Source: Tubiluchus corallicola (Eukaryota; Priapulida; Priapulimorpha; Priapulimorphida; Tubiluchidae). From it: DNA of 40,925 bases. A model generated the notes under the pieces. The model was not told the origin of the DNA and did no database searches. It saw only the letters and a list, made by a program, of their open reading frames with translations. The stretch is from contig JAQGDQ010000171.1 in NCBI GenBank assembly GCA_030141605.1, positions 15,001 to 55,925 on the forward strand. The letters run 5' to 3'. Below, in pieces: positions 1 through 40,925 of this stretch (position 1 is the stretch's first letter; each line of letters starts with the position of its first letter). A program made the position numbers and the translations under genes.

Positions 1-698
1 TAGACGCAAGAAATCCAAATGACAATTACCTTTACCAAAAACATCAGTCTGACAAGGCACAAGCCTAAGGCTCGCCAAGGTCTGCGTTTTCACTGACCAA
101 ACGTGCAAATACTTTGAGATAAAATTTTCGTAATGTTTCAGAAATTTAAAAGAAATAATTGTGGCATTCTATGTTTTCCTTCTACAAACATGTCATTAAT
201 CTTGTCAGTACATTGATGAGTTTGAATTTAACATATATAAACAAATATATAAATGGCTTATGTGTATGGTTTTGTGAACTGCATTTGTTAGAAGGTACTA
301 TTATTAACTTTAAAATTTTTAAAAACTAAAAACTTGTCGTGCAAGAAACAATAGTATTAAAAAGCGTTTTAGCGCAAGCAATTTTTCGAATATAGAAATC
401 TAATTTTAAAATAGAGTTATTTACCTTGAAAATAACCAGCTTTTGTCCTAAAACCGTACAATTCATTTAGCCTGGGAGGGGGGCTGCTGTCCCTCACATA
501 AACTTCCGCCTGTTTATTTGCATCGTTTGTGGTCTATAACGTGGATCGTGTCACAGTGCAAAGTTTCAAATAATGCCGACTTTCTGAGGTTGATTCTTGC
601 TGGAGTTTGCTAATGTAGTTTTTTATTTTTTATTCATGGTTACCTATTTCAAGTAGTTCGGTATATTGTCAGTTTTTTCGCAAGTTTTTTTGTCCTAC
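1..698 (-). other. Intron 14 (partial) of the PDE9 gene
   Basis: Unique AT-rich sequence after the exon 14 donor. I looked on the minus strand for the next PDE9 segment (vertebrate PFMDRDKV and QIGFIKFVLIP) and did not find it. Nothing else is recognised. Confidence 0.6.
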
Positions 699-33943
<33,245 letters not shown>

Positions 33944-34647
33944 TTTAGTCTCTATTTTACGACATAATGCTTTCATTCATGCGAACAAGACACCTGAAAA
34001 ACAAAAAAATATTAATGTATGTATTTGTGTTCACACTGAAGCAATGTCTACGGCTATAATCCAAAGCAATGCTACGTGGCATCAGTTCGGAGTAATGTTA
34101 AGGCAAAGTATTTCATTATTTTGTCTCATCATATGCCTGTAGTAAAGATTAATAGCATCAAGTTTGAAATTGAGTAATAGTAATGCGCATTTAGGCCACT
34201 GCCTATCTTGACCAGTATTGGACAGTATTGACCAGAACAGATGTACTTCGATGTAGAAATGAATTTGTCAAAGCTGTGAACTCCTTATTGTGCGTTTTTG
34301 AATTTGTAAATAACAAGCGCGTACTGCTCCTTGTTTATTTGTTTATTAGACAAAACACCAGTACAAATACATACTCAGATATACTACATACAATTATGCA
34401 AACCGAAAACAAGAGTTACTACAAGTACTTGTGAAGTAATCAGTCAATTTTTAGTGAGCAAGTGATGTATCTGCTTGCAGCTGAGCTAAACTGCCCAACT
34501 GCAATGCATGGTGTGTTGTTAGGTGTTCGGGGCAGGATAAAAGAGATGCGCAATGAAAAGAAATGACATGAAGGTAAAATTAGGAAAGTTGTTTAGAATT
34601 CTTCACTTCTTCTTATCGTCATCATCATCTTCATCATCATCATCATT

Positions 34648-34709
<62 letters not shown>

Positions 34710-36384
34710 TTTTTCCAATTCCCCTGCTGCTTCATTTTTAGTTTTTTATAAACTCCTTGTTTGCGTACAGGTGCAAAACTACTTATAATTTGCCTTTGTT
34801 TCTCTTTTCCATTCAAAGGTTATTCAGTTTCGCCAGAACCGTAATTGCTATTACAGCGCGAGAACCCCATGGCGAAATGGTTAATTATTTTCTCATGATT
34901 ATCTACTTGTATGCGTGGTAGCTTTGTTAAATTAAGGAAATTTTCATCTCTGTAGCTGCGGGATACAACAAATTAATGCAAATAAGTCCAGCTCTCACAC
35001 TCTCCACTTATACTTTGAGAATACGATTAAGTCCATAAGGCACTATATTATCTGTCCGCATCGAAATTAGTTAAGGTATACGAAGGTAATTTCTCAAGGG
35101 GAAACAAAGCTAATCAGAGGTGATGCATTGTAAGCGAGGACAGGTGCAGGCTATTCATCCACAATAGTTGCTGTAAAAAGTTGACAGGCTTCAAACAGCA
35201 AGCTAATCAAGTCTTACATTGCGAGCTGTTAGTAAGGAAATGTTGTAAAAGAAAATTACATATAATGAAAGTGAGAGTGTTAAATTACTCAGTTTCAGTT
35301 AAACGAAGGCACGATGATTTTTCATATGCTGCCCCATTTTCAAATCCGATAAAAAGTACACATTTTAACGCAATTAATACTGTAAAGCGGTTCTGATTAA
35401 ATTATAGATTAAAAACGTAATTAACAGTGGGCGAAAACAACTGTTGATGACATCACAAACTAACGTAATTTTCAACAGCGTGTTGCACGTGTTTGAGAAA
35501 GCGAAAATTGAAGTACATTACTAGTAAGTACTAAAACTAGGCAAGTTTTAAGATAAAAATTCAACTTTCAAATTTACCGCTGTGGTCACGCATGAGCTGT
35601 CGAACGTCATGAGCTGATTAGCTAGCACATTTGAACTGAAAGGTACAGCACCTGTTTTTTGTGCAACGCTTTTCGAACTGCAGACGTTAGTGCCCGTCTA
35701 ACTAGCGAATGGCGAAATTCATGTAACAGCGAAGAACTAGAGGCGCGAACGCGAAATTGTGTTTGTGTGGAAATAATTCTTTCACGTAAATAAATTTATG
35801 AAAAAACAGTATACGATACAAGCTATTATATTATATACAAAAGCAGTCTGATGACAATCATTATGCTAGCACAAACGACATTAACAAACAACAGTTACTG
35901 AAGATAAAGGTTACTGTTTTTCACGTCCTCAAAGCACAAAGCGCTCTTCATTAGCGACATACAATGTGATATGTTCTTGTTTCAACAGAATCTGCATGGC
36001 TTGAGATGTGCAGTAAATTAATAGTCAGAAATAGCAGTTAAAACAGAGGCGTTACTTGAATTGGTGACAAAAATTGAAAAGCAATCTGTGAAATTAGTAA
36101 CAATAAACGCAATTTTCAGGAAATGACAACTGGCGCTTCTAAACAACTTGTGGCTTACACTCAAAGGGAATAAATTCAGCGGTTTTAATTGTTTGTTCTC
36201 TGTGTTAAATGGGGAGAACAATAAGTCCCACCCACAAGCAAAACAAGTCGTCACACTGAGTTGCTGCCCAAAAATAGAAACGTTTCGAGAAGCTGAGGAT
36301 AAAATCGTACGTAAAAGTTATGAAACAAAATTGGTAAATTCGTGCTGTACTTGAAAAAGACTTAAAAATATATTATATGAGTAT
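33944..36384. other. Upstream region of PDE9, no gene recognised
   Basis: Contains an (ATC)n microsatellite at about 34617-34708 and, near 36210-36315, sequence shared with the interior of the hAT-type element at 9525-9660. Promoter elements could not be identified with confidence. Confidence 0.5.
34617..34708. repeat. (ATC)n microsatellite
   Basis: About 30 ATC units with a few interruptions at the left end. Confidence 0.95.
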
Positions 36385-36573
36385 TTGGCCATCATGAACT
36401 CACAAAGAACAAAGAAGAAAACTGAATTAATGGTAACAAAGCTTACAACTCAACAGCTGATAAGAGCAATAACACGTGTACTAATAACGTGGACAACTAA
36501 AGCAAAATCGATGTTAATAGTAAAATTATTACTGTCTAAACAAGTGCAAGGTTTTAGGCGTCAACTGTCGGCA

Positions 36574-36971
<398 letters not shown>

Positions 36972-39900
36972 CCATAAAATGTTTTCGCACATACCAGAAC
37001 CATCGTCATCTAGTCAGAACACTTCAATTGTCTTTTAAACTATCAACTGTCAATGCGGTCCCTTCGTCTTTAAACTTTTTTGCAAGTTTGGTTTACCAAT
37101 GGTACGTACATTTTAGGCATTTGGTACATTAAATGCGTGCTAAATACCTGACGGTGTGTAGGGCGTAACCGAAGTTAGCAACACCGGGCCTAGTCAGTGA
37201 ATTTTTCATGTCTGCTTGTGTCAAAACTTACATTCGCAATGTTGACACCGGTTACTTAGAATTTACGCCATAAAGGGAGCATGGTAGCTAAATGCCGGTT
37301 CACTACCTTATCTTAGAGGCATGACCAATATAACAAACGAGGTTTTCGTCTTGCCACAAACGTTAAGCATACCGTACCGTCGTAAACTTGCTTCCATCTG
37401 GCAACGTGCTGTATGGTAAGCAAAAGTGATGATAAAGGAGAAAGTTATTATTATTATGCACGCCCTGATAGCAATGCATCATGCAGGTCTCAAATCCACA
37501 GGGTGTTACACTAAACAGAAATAACACGATGTCTTGCGTCACGATATATGGAATCTATTCACATAATCTCGTCCGTTGAGAACCCGGAGAAACCAATTCA
37601 ATAAATGCAACGTCAAGTGGCCGTTAGAGCACGATCAAAGCTGTTGAAGCATCTCCCAAGAGTTATTTTCACGCGAAGCCTGAAAGCTGTGTAGTTACAG
37701 GTAAACATTGTAAATTATCCATCAGAGCAGAGAGCTCTGTGAAATCCTTTTCAAAATCTCTCTAATGAGAATTGCGAGGCTGGTTTATATTGACAACAAA
37801 ATTTAAACTGTTTCTTATCTGGAACGTTTTTTCACAGTTTTAAAACACTTATTTACACATATCGTCTAAAGTGCGTCGCTAATAGTAAGTGCTTTTGTTA
37901 GAATAATGATTTAATGATTATGTGTGACGCAACCGAAAATTACAGTTTTTTAGTTGTCAGTTAGAGCCCGTGCACGATTCTAGTGTAATTCATGTTAATG
38001 AGGCGTTTCACTGAATATTTAAAATTGTCGAGAAATACGTCAGTATGGCATATCTCGAGTTGTACAGTATTTATACGTGTTTACCCTGTTTGCCTGGATC
38101 TGGCCTGGCAAACAGATTTGTGAATGAACCATTTAAGCCTATAGGATAAGCAGTATTTGGCATTGTGCCCATTTGCCCATGGAATTAGCCAATTATTCTG
38201 ACGTCAATAAGTTTCCTCTAAGAACATTCTAATGTGTGGCCAATCCTTTGTGATTTGAGTTAACATAGTAGCCTGCCAAGAGATATGGTACCTTCCAGCT
38301 CTTTAACGAGGATTTTGTTGGTCACGGCTTAATCTGCATTCTAGACTATTTTGTATCATTATTTTATCCTAGTAATATAAAGGAAACAATAGGTTTTGTC
38401 TACACATTATTATCATCTACTAATCAGTTATACTAAAATGTAGTTAGGTCTTTATAATGTAATCAATATATCTTTTATATACTAATATGATTTATTAGTA
38501 TTACTTTCGTATCGTCATTATAAATATCATTATGTAAAAGCCGCGTAAATCACTTCTAATAGTTATGCGCATATTTTAGTTCATGTATTCTTTGTTTCGA
38601 TTTAGGTTACATCAAATTAGAAAGATGTTTTAACACAAACAACTTCACGAATCATATTTGGGTCGGAAACTTTGAGATAATGCTTGAACTTGAGACAAAT
38701 TATGCACCAGTCTAGCTCTCCCTGATTAAAATCAAAAAAAAAATTAAAAACCCCTAAAGTTGCCGATAAAAATGTTCATTTTATCTGTTACTAAGCGAAT
38801 AATCAGGAAAAGATTTTTTGTCCCAATATCACTTTGTATAGGCAAAATTTTTGAGTTCTGCAAAGTCCATGATTATACTAAGGAAGTCAATTAGGAAGTT
38901 TGAAGTCAGCTATCCCTAACGAAGAGATGAATAGCGAATACGAGCAATTTTCTCTAAATGTCGTGGCTTTACAAAATTTTGTAGAAATGAGGGTTCATTT
39001 CCGGAGCCTGTGCCAAAATTTTACACAGAAGTGTTGGTGTGATTAGTTTGTGTGAAACTAATTTTGAAACCAACTTTTGAACGTGCACTATTAAAATTAG
39101 TCTGTGTTAAACTAATTTTCTACACAGTTTAATTTCACAGAAGTCTTTTTTCACTCGAAGAAAACACAGCGAATCTGTTGGGTTGTGACATCGTAGCCAC
39201 ACAAAAGTCGGTGACTCCATGGACTGGCTGACCCAGCGGGCAAGATTCAATCTTCTGTCAACAACAGAATCTTGAAAACTTTATCTGCACTTTAACTTGA
39301 AAACTAGCATGATCTTTTTGATGTTGCTATCGGTGTTTAATTTTGTACATCTATATTATAGCGAGGATTTACTAGCCTTAGAAGTTGAAGTTTCAGGACG
39401 TTATGAATTTTATCACATTATGAACAGTCAAGTTAATTGAACATTACGTTATAGTTGCATCAATTTGTTTTGGGTACGTGATTTTATTTTGATGTGTAAA
39501 CACTACTGAGAAGTGTCGGAGTAATCTTTGGACTTTGTTGAGTCTAATATTTTTACTGATTGTGGTTTTCCTGGTTGAAGTAATAAAAGTCTATGTGTTC
39601 AGAGTTGTGGTCTTATTACAAGATTTAAGTCAGTTAACTTTCTCACTAAACTTACTGAAACCACAACAAAATGTTTAAAAATTAAGTAATTCTTGTGTAT
39701 ATCACTCAACATTGCTGATATTATGGGGTTATAATCTAGCCTAGGGATGTGAATTCGCCTAGGCCATAATATTCCTGGAGTGTATTCTAGCCTAGGCCGC
39801 TTTAAATCCGAGTAATGTTTGGACTGGGAGTATCTTATGTTATACCGAAAAAAGACACAAAAAGTTCACTTTAAAATTAGTCAATGTGAGACCATTTTTC

Positions 39901-40300
39901 CACTCAGACTAATTAAGCCAAACTCATGTAGTTGGAACTTGCGACTCAAACAAAACATATAGTTTCAGTCTTGCCATAATTGAGCACAAATTTGCTTTGT
40001 ATTGCCAGTGTTTGCATTCGCAACTCGTGTGCATTTACCTTAATCTACACGTTTTACTCTCAGTTTTGGAATAAAATGAATATGGGCACAAAAGCAAATA
40101 ACGTGACGTGTAATCAGCTATGTAACATATTTAGCATAACCAGCATAATGCTAATAATCAAAATACTCGTCCAGCGATACCACATTAAACGTATAATTTG
40201 TTCTGATAAAACGTACAGGAAATACGCATCAAGTAAGAATGGAAACCCTTCTCCGTTAGATTTATTAGTTCTTATTCCAGTGTTGATTTTTCTAGCAATC
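36972..40300. other. Intergenic or unassigned, nothing recognised
   Basis: 3.3 kb of AT-rich sequence with no convincing exon, RNA gene or transposon end. A 107-codon open frame (39980-40303, plus) has hydrophobic stretches but no family resemblance. Confidence 0.5.
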
Positions 40301-40304
40301 TGAT

Positions 40305-40705
40305 TAATTAATATCTGACAGAATATTTGGAGTCGTCTACGTTTTCATCCATACAAAATCAAGACTGCCGGTTTTGAAAAATGTAAGGTAAAGCTATTGG
40401 TTTGCAGTGAATTTTAACTGTAATTAATTAATTGATACCAGACGTGATTTTTTGAGTTGATTACGTTTTCACTTGCACGAAATCAAGATTGCCGGTTTTG
40501 AAAAAAGTAAAGTTACTATTCTTGTAGTGTAATTTTAGCTGTAATTAATTAATTAATTAATTAATTAATTAATAGTTTATTAATTAAAACCAGACAGAAT
40601 ATTTTGGGTCGATTTAGTTTTCACCTGTACGAAATCAAGACTGTCGATTTCGAAAAATAACATCGTTACTTTCGCAATGTAATTTAAACTGTAATTTGTT
40701 GCGTT
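40305..40705. repeat. Three-copy tandem repeat of 120-150 bp
   Basis: Three diverged direct copies (about 40305-40424, 40425-40545, 40585-40705). Each contains CCAGACRGAAT-like sequence, CGAAATCAAGA and CTGTAATT. The junction between copies 2 and 3 is expanded as (TTAA)n. Confidence 0.8.
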
Positions 40706-40925
40706 ATTATGAAAGAAACATGTAACATTAACCAATTTAAGTAATTGTTTCCGTGGAACAATTAAGGTTTTTATCAGTGTAGTTAAATGTATATTGTACG
40801 CCTAAAAATATTCGAATAAGTTACTGTAGCTTACACGTACAGGAAATTATACGATCCATAATTTGTTATGATAAAAATCGCTAAATAGCTTCGTGCAAAG
40901 CATGAAGTCAGGTGGGCACAGGTGC

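Noticed and set aside
39980-40303. 107-codon plus-strand open frame with hydrophobic stretches
   Set aside because: No recognisable family or splice context; such a length is expected by chance in a 41-kb window. Kept only as a note.

Overview
The window is animal (metazoan) nuclear DNA: AT-rich, intron-rich, full of microsatellites and transposon fossils, with a short TTAGGG-type array. The one protein-coding gene I can support lies entirely on the minus strand. It is a high-specificity cGMP phosphodiesterase of the PDE9 family. Protein similarity to vertebrate PDE9A is strong along its whole length, but the repeat content and intron layout look like an invertebrate, probably marine. I cannot name the species.

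Fourteen consecutive coding exon positions of the PDE9 gene, one of them represented by two alternative exons, can be placed with GT-AG boundaries and mutually compatible reading phases. They run from the start codon at 33943 down to 699. The last part of the catalytic domain, including the invariant purine-binding glutamine, must lie beyond the left edge. Exon 1 carries a candidate N-myristoylation signal. Exons 2-4 encode the N-terminal regulatory region, exons 5-8 a helical linker, and exons 9-14 the catalytic domain with its HNFRH, HD and CCD metal/active-site motifs.

The most interesting point is exon 7. Two homologous, tandemly duplicated versions exist (7a at 17877-17967 and 7b at 16782-16941). 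Both begin in phase 1 and end in phase 2. Including both, or neither, shifts the frame and meets an early stop, so the sequence predicts mutually exclusive splicing. The choice would give two linkers differing by 23 residues, and the longer one has Ser-Pro sites.

The introns hold most of the rest. From left to right these are: a 21/22-bp tandem repeat (1827-2300); a 58-bp satellite with higher-order structure (5211-7743); a non-autonomous hAT element with an 8-bp target duplication (9211-9739); a TTAGGG-like array bounded by short inverted repeats (10333-10495); two LINE 3' ends with (ATT)n tails (11956-12596 and 27136-27944); three copies of a roughly 390-bp inverted-repeat element (12861, 26444, 32374); two copies of a TTAA-bounded inverted-repeat element (25513, 31169); a broken reverse-transcriptase element (22156-24310) next to a foldback element (24326-24913); another LINE fossil (29640-30135); and a GC-rich SINE-like unit set inside an (ACT)n microsatellite (33186-33835). 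An assembly gap (18045-18425) sits between exons 6 and 7a. Upstream of exon 1 (33944-40925) I see only microsatellites, a three-copy tandem repeat and unrecognised sequence.
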